From contig JACRGN010000049.1 in assembly GCA_016234205.1 (NCBI GenBank), positions 1 through 12,141 of the forward strand: a stretch of 12,141 nt of DNA, read 5' to 3'. Position numbers and translations under genes: made by a program. Within the stretch, counting starts at the first letter, position 1. Each line of letters starts with the position of its first letter. The notes beneath the pieces are model-generated. The model had not been told where the DNA came from and ran no database searches. It was given only the letters and a program-made list of their open reading frames with translations. This document shows, piece by piece, positions 1-6,246 of this stretch. This stretch comes from Nitrospinota bacterium (lineage in GTDB: Bacteria > Nitrospinota > Nitrospinia > UBA9942).

Positions 1-45
1 CGGCAATAACCACGACTGCCCCTTATACGATTGGATATATGCCAT
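1..45 (-). CDS. Probable IS transposase, N-terminus only (partial)
   Basis: An ATG at 45 on the minus strand opens a frame that runs off the left edge and reads MAYIQSYKGQSWLLP. A strong ribosome binding site (GGGAGGA, about 51-59) lies 6-7 bases upstream. The pattern of a short lead, then GQ-WLLP, resembles the start of IS1182/IS4-like transposases, which typically continue with PPS-DLIPEDH. Only 15 residues are visible, so the family call is tentative. No terminal inverted repeat could be delimited between this start and the neighbouring amidotransferase gene. If correct, an insertion sequence borders the window on the left. Confidence 0.45.
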   Translation of the reverse strand, partial: MAYIQSYKGQSWLLP

Positions 46-98
46 ACAAAATCCTCCCTCTGTTATCTTTTTCGCTTCCATTTTAGCATATATCACCA

Positions 99-860
99 TC
101 AATCAATATTAAATTGTCGGACAGCCTGCTTGCTGCAGGGTTCTTTATTCTGAAAAAAGTTTTTGCAGAATGTCAAAGCCCTGTCTTTGTAGGAAGAAAA
201 TTTACTCTTTGTATCTTTTCTTATCTTCTCTACATCAATCACACCTTTTAGGGATTGTAGTTCCTCGTCGTAAGTATCTATCCATTTATAAATCATATCT
301 TCTGTAACCTCCAGATGGAACTGGAGTCCGTAAATATTTTTGCCTACCCTTAATGCTTGATTTGTGCAGAGCTCGGCAGTTGATAGAAGTATCCCATTTT
401 CAGGAATCCCGAAGGTATCACCATGCCACTGGAAGACATCAAAGCTGTCACCAATACCTTTAAAAACAGGGTCATTCTTCCCTGCTTCTGTTAGATTTAC
501 CTTATACCACCCTATCTCCTTCTGGTGAGCCTGTCGAACTATATTCTTTGTAACCTTCGCACCTGCTGCCTTTGCAATGAGCTGTGCGCCGAGGCAGATG
601 CCAAGTGTCGGTATCTCCCTTTTAATTGCCTCTTTAATTAATTTGTCCTCATCTTTCAGAAACGGATACTTATCCTCCTCATATACATTCATTGGACCGC
701 CAAGAATTAAAATTGCATCATAATCTAATTTTGAGGGAACACTATCACCATCCTGAAGCTCTCTCCTATCAATCCTCCATCTATTTAATTGCAGATAATC
801 TTCAATTGTGCCGCCGCCTTCAATAGCTATATGCTTTAGCATCAAGATATTATTACCCAT
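99..860 (-). CDS. Class I glutamine amidotransferase (GMP synthase-like)
   Basis: A stand-alone GATase1 domain protein of 253 residues. The nucleophile elbow GICLGAQL carries the catalytic Cys89, and the C-terminal FHLE supplies His182 and Glu184, so the triad is complete. LILGGPMNVYE near residues 51-61 is the oxyanion-strand motif typical of this family. Such proteins hydrolyse glutamine to release ammonia, or act as related gamma-glutamyl hydrolases; the acceptor cannot be told from sequence. The start at 860 is preferred over the in-frame ATG at 896 because AGGAGG (866-871) sits five bases before it, and because a promoter-like pair overlaps the longer start. It is transcribed away from gspG and has no obvious functional link to the neighbours. 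Confidence 0.85.
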   Translation of the reverse strand: MGNNILMLKHIAIEGGGTIEDYLQLNRWRIDRRELQDGDSVPSKLDYDAILILGGPMNVYEEDKYPFLKDEDKLIKEAIKREIPTLGICLGAQLIAKAAGAKVTKNIVRQAHQKEIGWYKVNLTEAGKNDPVFKGIGDSFDVFQWHGDTFGIPENGILLSTAELCTNQALRVGKNIYGLQFHLEVTEDMIYKWIDTYDEELQSLKGVIDVEKIRKDTKSKFSSYKDRALTFCKNFFQNKEPCSKQAVRQFNID

Positions 861-885
861 GCCTTCCTCCTCAAATTTTACATTA

Positions 886-913
886 TGATTATCCATTTGG
901 GGTTAATTGTCAA
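886..913 (-). promoter_or_regulatory. Candidate promoter of the glutamine amidotransferase gene
   Basis: On the minus strand a perfect TTGACA (913-908) is followed after 16 bases by TAATCA (891-886). A transcript from here would begin close to or after the ATG at 896, which supports translation from 860. The assignment rests only on match to the sigma-70 consensus. Confidence 0.4.
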
Positions 914-935
914 GTTCATTTGACTCTCCTGCATA

Positions 936-964
936 TTGCTTATTCAAATGATTTTATATAGAAT
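936..964 (+). promoter_or_regulatory. Candidate promoter of the pseudopilin cluster
   Basis: TTGCTT (936-941) and TAGAAT (959-964) are separated by 17 bases, in the 92-bp divergent gap upstream of gspG. The -10 matches the consensus at five of six positions and the -35 at three. The gspG start follows 25 bases later with an AAAGGGG ribosome binding site. Confidence 0.35.
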
Positions 965-988
965 GTAAGCGGAAAGGGGCAGAAAATA

Positions 989-1426
989 ATGATTAGAAAT
1001 AATAAAGGCTTTACACTTATAGAACTGATGGTGGTTGTCCTCATATTGGGAATTCTTGCAGCAATTATAGCTCCAAGAATTATCGGCAGGACAGATGATG
1101 CGAGGGTTACAGAGGCGAATATCCAGATAAAGAATCTTGAGACCGCACTGAAGCTCTACAAACTTGATACCGGAACATATCCTACGACCGAGCAGGGGCT
1201 TGATGCACTGATTGAAAAACCTACAACAGGAGTTATACCAAAAAAATGGCGCGAAGGGGGGTATCTTGAAGTAAAGAAGATTCCATTAGACCCGTGGGGC
1301 AACCCTTATATCTATATCTCTCCGGGGCTCCACGGAGATTGTGATATTGTCTCCTACGGGGCGGATGGCATAAGGGGAGGGGAGGGATTTGATAAGGATA
1401 TTGAGAACTGGAATATTCAGAATTAA
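989..1426 (+). CDS. gspG: Type II secretion major pseudopilin GspG
   Basis: A 145-residue class III prepilin. After a short leader (MIRNNKG) the prepilin peptidase site G|FTLIE is followed by the hydrophobic helix [19 protein letters not shown]. Glu5 of the mature protein is present. The body has the family hallmarks: [11 protein letters not shown], the PLDPWGNPY turn, and an acidic C-terminal loop ([14 protein letters not shown]) that in GspG binds calcium. GspG forms the body of the periplasmic pseudopilus that drives substrates through the secretin. It is the first of four consecutive pseudopilin genes. The ribosome binding site AAAGGGG lies about ten bases before the ATG. No gspC, D, E, F, K, L or M is in the window, so the rest of the apparatus must be encoded elsewhere. 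Confidence 0.95.
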   Translation: MIRNNKGFTLIELMVVVLILGILAAIIAPRIIGRTDDARVTEANIQIKNLETALKLYKLDTGTYPTTEQGLDALIEKPTTGVIPKKWREGGYLEVKKIPLDPWGNPYIYISPGLHGDCDIVSYGADGIRGGEGFDKDIENWNIQN

Positions 1427-1582
1427 AAATAAAGAACAAAAGAAAAAAATTCAGACACAGATGAACACGGATAAGTTATGATTCACACAGATAAAAAAAA
1501 CAGTAAAGAATCATACAGAAATCAGTGTCAAAATTTTTTTATAATTTCCTATACATGAACAAAGACCTAAAGGTTTTTTCTT
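1427..1582 (+). repeat. Palindromic repeat, copy a (short form), filling the gspG-gspH gap
   Basis: The 156-base gap holds a shortened member of the repeat family seen at 2529, 3313 and 9802. GACACAGAT (1454-1462) is the left inner arm and ATCAGTGTC (1521-1529) the right inner arm. The outer CCACTGAGACAC-type arms are missing. The AT-rich right end, including TATAAT at 1540-1545 and the following TTTCCTAT, matches the right end of copy b closely, and the likeness runs on into ATGAACAAAG. No gene is supported here. Confidence 0.7.
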
Positions 1583-2101
1583 ATGTATCATTCCCAAATA
1601 GCCCCTGCAAAATCTTTTAACTGTAAAGGATTTACACTTATAGAGCTTCTGGTAGTTATGTCTATTGTTGGAATCATATTGGCAGTTGCCCTCCCAAGAT
1701 TCCCTTTTTTTGATGATATTTCGGTCAGGAGAGATATCAGACAGATGGCAGGACTTATCCGATACCTGAATGAAGCAGCATTGACAAAGAAGCTGTATTA
1801 CAGAATAAAATTTAATATAGAGAAGGGAAGGGTGAATGTAGAATACTCAAGAGACGGGGTTGAATATAAGGATGAGACTGACTCATCCATGAGAGGTTTA
1901 AGTTTGGGAGATATGGTAAAGATTGAGGATATAATCTTACCAGGGCTTGGAAAGATAAATAGTGGAGAGGTTACTGTTATATTTCTGCCATACGGTTTTT
2001 CAGAGCCGTTTAATCTGCACCTGAAAGGATTGGGTAAATTTTTTACCCTTTCCTTTAATCCTTATACTGAGAAGGTAAAGATTGAAGATGGATATGTTTA
2101 A
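1583..2101 (+). CDS. gspH: Type II secretion minor pseudopilin GspH-like
   Basis: A 172-residue prepilin with a 16-residue leader ending in Gly, then FTLIELLVVMSIVGIILAVALPRF. This gives a standard cleavage site with mature Glu5 and a membrane-spanning helix. The following R-D-I-R-QMAGLIRYLNEAA stretch, then a beta-rich C-terminal half without the GspG calcium loop, fits the GspH/FimT group of minor pseudopilins that cap or prime the pseudopilus. The order after gspG and before the gspI-like gene supports the name. The ATG at 1583 is poorly served by a ribosome binding site (AAAGG about ten bases upstream). Its 3' end overlaps the start of the next gene, suggesting translational coupling. Confidence 0.85.
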   Translation: MYHSQIAPAKSFNCKGFTLIELLVVMSIVGIILAVALPRFPFFDDISVRRDIRQMAGLIRYLNEAALTKKLYYRIKFNIEKGRVNVEYSRDGVEYKDETDSSMRGLSLGDMVKIEDIILPGLGKINSGEVTVIFLPYGFSEPFNLHLKGLGKFFTLSFNPYTEKVKIEDGYV

Positions 2102-2516
2102 AAATTCAGGAGTCAGAAGTCAGAAGTCAGAAGTCAGAATTAAAACTCCGAACTCCCAACTCCGAACTCCACACTCTGATGGGGGTTTTACACTTCTTGA
2201 GGTAATGATTGCACTGTCCATAGTGGCAGGTGTGATTATTACTCTCCTGGTCAGTCTTAATTATCAACTCGGCATAGTCAATAATAACAGGGATATTGTA
2301 ATTGCAACTATACTTGGGAAAAATATGGTGGGGAAAACCGAACTTTTAGCCCCGACGGAGAAGAAGAAAGGTGATTTCGGCAGTGAATTCCCTCAGTTTT
2401 CCTGGGAACTGAATTTGGAAGATACGCAGTTTAAAACCCTTAAGCGTATGGATATGAAAGTTTTATGGGGAAAGGGGAGAGAGGTATCTATTGTATCTTA
2501 CAGGATTAAACGATAA
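2088..2516 (+). CDS. gspI: Type II secretion minor pseudopilin GspI-like, repeat-extended leader
   Basis: The mature part starts at G|FTLLEVMIALSIVAGVIITLL, a typical GspI helix with Glu5, followed by an Asn-rich and short beta C-terminal region; total about 142 residues. GspI is the core minor pseudopilin that assembles with J and K. The reading frame overlaps gspH; starts at TTG 2082, ATG 2088 or ATG 2094 are all possible, with GAAGG at 2071-2075 as ribosome binding site. The leader before the cleavage site is unusually long, about 33 residues. Positions 2112-2171 of it are made of two blocks of four heptamer repeats, reading as a Ser/Gln/Arg-rich peptide. No other start exists between the repeats and the cleavage site, so translation must pass through them. 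Confidence 0.85.
   Translation: MDMFKNSGVRSQKSEVRIKTPNSQLRTPHSDGGFTLLEVMIALSIVAGVIITLLVSLNYQLGIVNNNRDIVIATILGKNMVGKTELLAPTEKKKGDFGSEFPQFSWELNLEDTQFKTLKRMDMKVLWGKGREVSIVSYRIKR
2112..2171 (+). repeat. Two heptanucleotide tandem repeat blocks in the gspI leader
   Basis: GTCAGAA occurs four times head to tail at 2112-2139. After TTAA-type spacing, AACTCCG, AACTCCC, AACTCCG and AACTCCA follow at 2144-2171. The whole tract is 60 bases, so it keeps the reading frame as it stands. Gain or loss of one 7-base unit would shift the frame upstream of the prepilin cleavage site. Confidence 0.9.
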
Positions 2517-2528
2517 AAACTTAATTAA

Positions 2529-2714
2529 CCACTGAGACACAGAGGCGCAGAGAAAGACAAAAAATAAAGACACTGAAAGACACAGATAAATTATGATTAA
2601 CACTGAAATAAGGGACCATAAAAATCATAAATAATCAGTGTCCATCTGTATCAAAAAAGATTAGTTTTTTCTCTGTGTTCTCCGTGTCTCTGTGGCAAAT
2701 TTTTATAATTTACT
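2529..2714 (+). repeat. Palindromic repeat, copy b, filling the gspI-gspJ gap
   Basis: An outer inverted repeat pairs CCACTGAGACACAGAGG (from 2529) with CTCCGTGTCTCTGTGG (ending 2695). Inside it a second inverted pair is built from GACACAGAT and ATCAGTGTCCATCTGT. Beyond the outer arm the similarity to copy d continues through GGCAAATT, TATAAT (2704-2709) and TTTAC, right up to the gspJ ATG at 2715. The element starts 12 bases after the gspI stop, so it takes up nearly the whole 198-base gap. The copy at 9802-9964 is nearly identical in inverted orientation over about 160 bases. Confidence 0.85.
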
Positions 2715-3293
2715 ATGAATGAACAAAGGGGCTTTACACTCATAGAACTTCTTATAGCTGTAAGCATTACAGCTATCTTCCTTACTGCCCTTTATAAGAC
2801 ATTCTTTTCTGTCCTTAAGGCTGGTGATGTGCTTGAGGAGAATCTTGATAAATATCTTGAGGCAGGACGTTTCCTTGACAGATTTGAACAGGAGGTCAAT
2901 GCGGCATATTATAAAACAACAAATTCTAAGACCATTTTTACAGGGGAGAAGAGGAGGATGACATCGGAGGTATCATTTACTACATTTACCCATTCAATAT
3001 TGAAAGAGGGTATGCCAACGAGTGACCTTTCAGCGGTCAGATATTTTATTGATGAAGAAAAGGAAGGGGATGTAATCTACAAAGAGATTTGGAATCCATA
3101 CATTGGGAAGAGATTTAAATTTGAGGTGATGAAGGGGGTAAAGGGATTTGAGGTAAGTTTTTTAAATGGCAAAGAGTGGGCTTTAGCATGGGATTCATCA
3201 CTTGAGAAGAGACTCCCCAATGCTATCAAGGTATCAATTGTAATAGAGGAGGGGAAGGAACTATCTGCCATTGCTGTACCAAAAATAAGATAA
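2715..3293 (+). CDS. gspJ: Type II secretion minor pseudopilin GspJ-like
   Basis: A 192-residue prepilin with a five-residue leader (MNEQR), then G|FTLIELLIAVSITAIFLTALY. The long, soluble, beta-rich body contains the GspJ-type YFIDEE and VKGFEVSFLNGKEW segments and ends in a strand reading NAIKVSIVIEEG. GspJ forms the tip complex with GspI and GspK. There is no ribosome binding site: the five bases before the ATG belong to a palindromic repeat whose TATAAT box ends at 2709. Translation may thus depend on a leaderless transcript or on re-initiation. No gspK follows; the next gene is mnmG. Confidence 0.85.
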   Translation: MNEQRGFTLIELLIAVSITAIFLTALYKTFFSVLKAGDVLEENLDKYLEAGRFLDRFEQEVNAAYYKTTNSKTIFTGEKRRMTSEVSFTTFTHSILKEGMPTSDLSAVRYFIDEEKEGDVIYKEIWNPYIGKRFKFEVMKGVKGFEVSFLNGKEWALAWDSSLEKRLPNAIKVSIVIEEGKELSAIAVPKIR

Positions 3294-3312
3294 GAACAAA
3301 GACTTGATTAAA

Positions 3313-3505
3313 CCACTGAGACACTGAGGCACAGAGAATAAAAAAACTAAAAGATTAATTTTGGACACAGATGAACACAGATTTTTTAGGATTTAAAAAG
3401 AAAATAATTTTTATCTGTGCTTTATCAGTGTAAATCTGTGTCCCATTTTTTATCTTTTCTCTGTGTCTCCGTGCCTGTGGCAGGTTTTTGTTCTTAGGAT
3501 TATTT
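3313..3505 (+). repeat. Palindromic repeat, copy c, filling the gspJ-mnmG gap
   Basis: The outer arms are CCACTGAGACACTGAGGCAC (3313-3332) and CTCTGTGTCTCCGTGCCTGT (starting 3459, arm ending 3480). Inside lies a GACACAGATGAACACAGAT motif and its reverse form ATCAGTGTAAATCTGTGTC. This copy is more diverged from b and d in its centre, and its right end lacks TATAAT. A left flank reading ACAAAGACTTGATTAAA is shared in part with copies b and d. The repeat fills the 212-base gap between the gspJ stop and mnmG. Confidence 0.8.
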
Positions 3506-5416
3506 ATGTATAACCATACAAAAGAATACGATGTGGTTGTGGTTGGTGCAGGACATGCCGGCTGTGAGGCTGCATTGGCGGCAAGCCGAATGGGCTGTGA
3601 GACATTAATCATTACGATGAATCTTGATAGCATCGCACTTATGTCATGTAATCCTGCAATCGGGGGGGTTGCAAAGGGGCATCTTGTCCGAGAGATTGAT
3701 GCATTAGGCGGTGAGATGGCTAAATGTATTGATAAGACAGGTATTCAGTTCCGTGTCCTTAATACAAGCAAGGGGCATGCAGTTCAGGCATACAGGGCAC
3801 AGGCAGATAAGCAGTTATACAGATTGGCGATGAAGGCAGTACTGGAAAGAGAGAAGGGTCTTGACATAAAACAGGGTATTGTAGAAGGATTACTGATTGA
3901 AGATGGAAAGGCGGTTGGTGTTAAGACAAATACGGGTATTTTATATAGGTCAAGGGGAGTAATATTAACGACAGGGACATTTTTAAAAGGGCTTATTCAT
4001 ATCGGCCTAATAAATTTTCCTGCCGGAAGGGCAGGTGAATTTTCTGCAGAGAGTTTGTCTGATAATTTAAGAGGGCTTGGATTTGAGGTTGGAAGATTAA
4101 AGACAGGCACACCGCCAAGACTTGATGCAAAGACAATAAATTTTTCAGGGCTTACTAAACAAAACGGGGATGATAATCCAAGGCCCTTCTCATACTCAAC
4201 AGAAAAGATTACCCAAAGACAGATTCCATGCTACCTCACATATACAAATATGGAGACTCATAGAATAATCATGGAAAATTTGGATAGGTCTCCATTATAT
4301 TGCGGGGTTATAAAAGGGATTGGGCCGAGATACTGCCCTTCAATAGAAGACAAGGTAAAGAGATTCCCCGAAAAGGACAGGCATCAGGTGTTTCTTGAGC
4401 CGGAGGGGTATGAGACAACCGAGTATTATGTAAATGGTGTTTCAACGAGCCTCCCTGTTGATGTCCAGCTAAAATTCTTGAGGACAATCAAGGGGCTTGA
4501 AAATGTAGAGATTATGAGGCCCGGCTATGCAATTGAATATGATTTTGTACCGCCGACCCAGCTGATGCCGACTCTGGAGACAAAACTGATAAAAAATCTC
4601 TATCTTGCAGGACAGATAAACGGGACATCTGGATATGAAGAGGCGGCGGCACAGGGTTTAATGGCAGGCATAAATGCAGGCCTTTCTATTCAGGGGAAGG
4701 AGACGTTGATTCTTGATAGGTCAGAGGCATATATAGGTGTCCTTATAGATGACTTGGTTACTAAAGGGACAGAGGAGCCTTATCGCATGTTTACCTCAAG
4801 GGCAGAATACCGTCTGATTTTAAGACAGGATAACGCAGATTTAAGATTAAGAGAAAAAGGTTATCAGATCGGGCTTGTAAGCGAGGAGGAATTTGTCAGG
4901 TTTGTTAATAAAAGAGAAGGGATAAAAAGAGAGATTAATAGATTAAGCAAGACAATACTAAAACCAAATCCACATATAAATAAAAATTTGGAGAATATAG
5001 GGACAAATATCCTTAATGAACCTGTAACATTATTAGAACTACTGCGGAGACCTGAGATAACATACGACAAATTGGCTCAATTGGAAAATAATCCTGAATC
5101 ACAGTTTTTAAATCCAGATATAATAGAACAGGTTGAGATACAGGTAAAATATGAGGGCTACATAAATAGGGAGCTTGAGAAGATAGGCAGATTTAAGAGA
5201 TTGGAGGAAAAAAGGATACCTGAGGGGATAGATTTTAAGAATATTCCGGGATTATCTACAGAGGTAAAGGAAAAGCTATCTAAGATTAAACCAGTCTCTA
5301 TTGGCCAGGCATCAAGGATATCGGGAATCACCCCTTCAGCCATATCAATATTGATAGTATACTTAGAACAGCTTAAGAGGAGAGCTACATCAAAGCCGAT
5401 AGTCAGGGATTCTTAA
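3506..5416 (+). CDS. mnmG: tRNA uridine-5-carboxymethylaminomethyl enzyme MnmG (GidA)
   Basis: MnmG, with MnmE, installs the carboxymethylaminomethyl group on the wobble uridine of several tRNAs, using FAD and methylene-tetrahydrofolate. The protein is 636 residues, close to the family norm. It has the FAD-binding GAGHAGCE (14-21), SCNPAIGGVAKGHLVREID with its conserved Cys48, the VQAYRAQADKQLY segment, LKTGTPPRLD, PCYLTYTN with a second conserved Cys, and AGQINGTSGYEEAAAQGL near the second dinucleotide-binding region. The C-terminal helical domain that contacts MnmE (ISGITPSAISILIVYLEQ) is complete. The ATG at 3506 is chosen over an in-frame TTG at 3488 because AGGA lies six bases before it and the protein then starts just ahead of the Rossmann strand. 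The rsmG start follows after one base. Confidence 0.97.
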   Translation: MYNHTKEYDVVVVGAGHAGCEAALAASRMGCETLIITMNLDSIALMSCNPAIGGVAKGHLVREIDALGGEMAKCIDKTGIQFRVLNTSKGHAVQAYRAQADKQLYRLAMKAVLEREKGLDIKQGIVEGLLIEDGKAVGVKTNTGILYRSRGVILTTGTFLKGLIHIGLINFPAGRAGEFSAESLSDNLRGLGFEVGRLKTGTPPRLDAKTINFSGLTKQNGDDNPRPFSYSTEKITQRQIPCYLTYTNMETHRIIMENLDRSPLYCGVIKGIGPRYCPSIEDKVKRFPEKDRHQVFLEPEGYETTEYYVNGVSTSLPVDVQLKFLRTIKGLENVEIMRPGYAIEYDFVPPTQLMPTLETKLIKNLYLAGQINGTSGYEEAAAQGLMAGINAGLSIQGKETLILDRSEAYIGVLIDDLVTKGTEEPYRMFTSRAEYRLILRQDNADLRLREKGYQIGLVSEEEFVRFVNKREGIKREINRLSKTILKPNPHINKNLENIGTNILNEPVTLLELLRRPEITYDKLAQLENNPESQFLNPDIIEQVEIQVKYEGYINRELEKIGRFKRLEEKRIPEGIDFKNIPGLSTEVKEKLSKIKPVSIGQASRISGITPSAISILIVYLEQLKRRATSKPIVRDS

Positions 5417-5417
5417 G

Positions 5418-6113
5418 ATGGAAAATCTAAGAGATTTTCTTAAAGACGAGGGTATGGGGTTGGGGTTTCAATTAACAGATAACCAGATAGAAAGATTTCT
5501 CATATATCTCTCAGAGCTTAAAAAGTGGAATAAAAAGATAAACCTTACAGCCATAAGGGATGATAAATCAATAATAATCAGGCTCTTCTTAGAATCATTT
5601 ACCTTTGCATACGGATTCCCCCCACCCTTCCCTCCCCCTCAAGGGGGGAGGGCGGGAGAGGGGGTGCAAAATATACTTGATATAGGGACAGGTGCGGGCA
5701 TACCAGGGATACCTTTAAAGATAATCTATCCTGAGATATCATTTACACTGGTAGATAGTTCAAGGAAAAAGGTGGCATTTTTAAAGCATATATGCAGACA
5801 GATTAATTTAACTGATATTGAATGTATAGCGGAGCGGATTGAGGATATAGCAGAGAAATATAAAGGGTGTTACGATGTGGTCGTATCAAAAGGAGTTGCC
5901 GAAATGGATATTTTACTAAAGGCATCGTTTCAACTATTGAAATCAAACGGACTATTTATTACCCAGAAAGGGGAAGACTTGGAGTCAAAACTAAAGGGTG
6001 CGGATGTAGAATTTAAAAAAGGGAATTGGGTGATTCAGAAAATTATTGAGATAAATAAACCGATATTTGACAGAAAATTCAGGCTGGCAGTAATACAAAA
6101 ATGTTTCACGTGA
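5418..6113 (+). CDS. rsmG: 16S rRNA m7G527 methyltransferase RsmG (GidB) with in-frame palindrome insert
   Basis: RsmG methylates N7 of G527 in 16S rRNA using S-adenosylmethionine. SAM motif I ILDIGTGAGIPGIPL (86-100), the acidic strand end FTLVDSSRKKVAFL, and the catalytic-loop region VVVSKGVAEMD are present. At 231 residues it is longer than the usual 205-215. The excess is a Pro/Gly tract (residues 67-83, GFPPPFPPPQGGRAGEG) just before motif I, encoded by a GC-rich hairpin unlike the rest of the gene. It sits where other RsmG proteins have a short surface linker, so the fold is probably kept. The gene follows mnmG after one base, the classic gidA-gidB pair. Its TGA stop codon (6111-6113) lies inside a parS-like palindrome. 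No parA or parB follows. Confidence 0.93.
   Translation: MENLRDFLKDEGMGLGFQLTDNQIERFLIYLSELKKWNKKINLTAIRDDKSIIIRLFLESFTFAYGFPPPFPPPQGGRAGEGVQNILDIGTGAGIPGIPLKIIYPEISFTLVDSSRKKVAFLKHICRQINLTDIECIAERIEDIAEKYKGCYDVVVSKGVAEMDILLKASFQLLKSNGLFITQKGEDLESKLKGADVEFKKGNWVIQKIIEINKPIFDRKFRLAVIQKCFT
5618..5665 (+). repeat. GC-rich palindromic element inside rsmG
   Basis: The left arm is C-rich (5618-5639) and the right arm G-rich (5642-5665), meeting at a TCAA turn. The inner eight pairs, CCCTCCCC with GGGGAGGG, are perfect; the outer part pairs with a few mismatches and one bulge. Base composition differs sharply from the AT-rich surrounding gene. The type resembles dispersed C-tract/G-tract palindromes found in many bacterial genomes. 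Confidence 0.8.
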
Positions 6114-6117
6114 AACA
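6102..6117. other. parS-like centromere site 1 (perfect)
   Basis: TGTTTCACGTGAAACA exactly matches the well-known bacterial parS consensus bound by ParB/Spo0J. The palindrome extends with A/T pairs to 24 bases, 6098-6121. The rsmG stop codon TGA is formed by bases 6111-6113 of the site. Position next to mnmG-rsmG, which in many bacteria precede parA-parB near oriC, makes the identification more credible. A simple hairpin or terminator role is an alternative. Confidence 0.85.
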
Positions 6118-6121
6118 TTTT

Positions 6122-6246
6122 GGAGAAACTCATTTTAGCCATTCCCTTTAGCCATTCCCTGATTTTTTTGCTTGACATCCACTGTAACATCATATAAAAA
6201 TGCTAACAATTATTATTATGTGTTGTGAGTTATAAGGAGTTAGTAG
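6122..6246 (+). promoter_or_regulatory. Gap with 13-bp tandem repeat and candidate promoter
   Basis: TTTAGCCATTCCC is repeated head to tail at 6134-6146 and 6147-6159. Downstream, a perfect TTGACA at 6172-6177 is followed by TATAAA at 6193-6198 (15-base spacer, shorter than ideal), facing the small membrane-protein gene at 6247. AAGGAG (6234-6239) is that gene's ribosome binding site. If the next segment is an integron cassette, this would be the promoter that expresses it. Confidence 0.45.

Noticed and set aside
1555..1620. Short frame from the ATG at 1555, ahead of gspH
   Set aside because: It is 22 codons or less, out of frame with gspH, and begins in repeat-derived sequence with no ribosome binding site.
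1427..3505. Repeated CACAGAT/GACACTG units as a possible CRISPR array
   Set aside because: Copies are far apart, lie between genes, differ in length and are internally palindromic; there are no regular spacers and no cas genes.
6098..6121. parS-like palindrome as an intrinsic terminator of the mnmG-rsmG operon
   Set aside because: The stem is AT-rich with no loop and no long T tract after it; the exact match to the ParB site is the better explanation, although a partial terminator effect is not excluded.
6203..6236. AACAAT ... TTGTGAGTT as a second attC or an attI site left of the cassette
   Set aside because: The span between AAC and GTT is under 30 bases and the arms pair poorly, too short for attC; attI cannot be recognised without an integrase.
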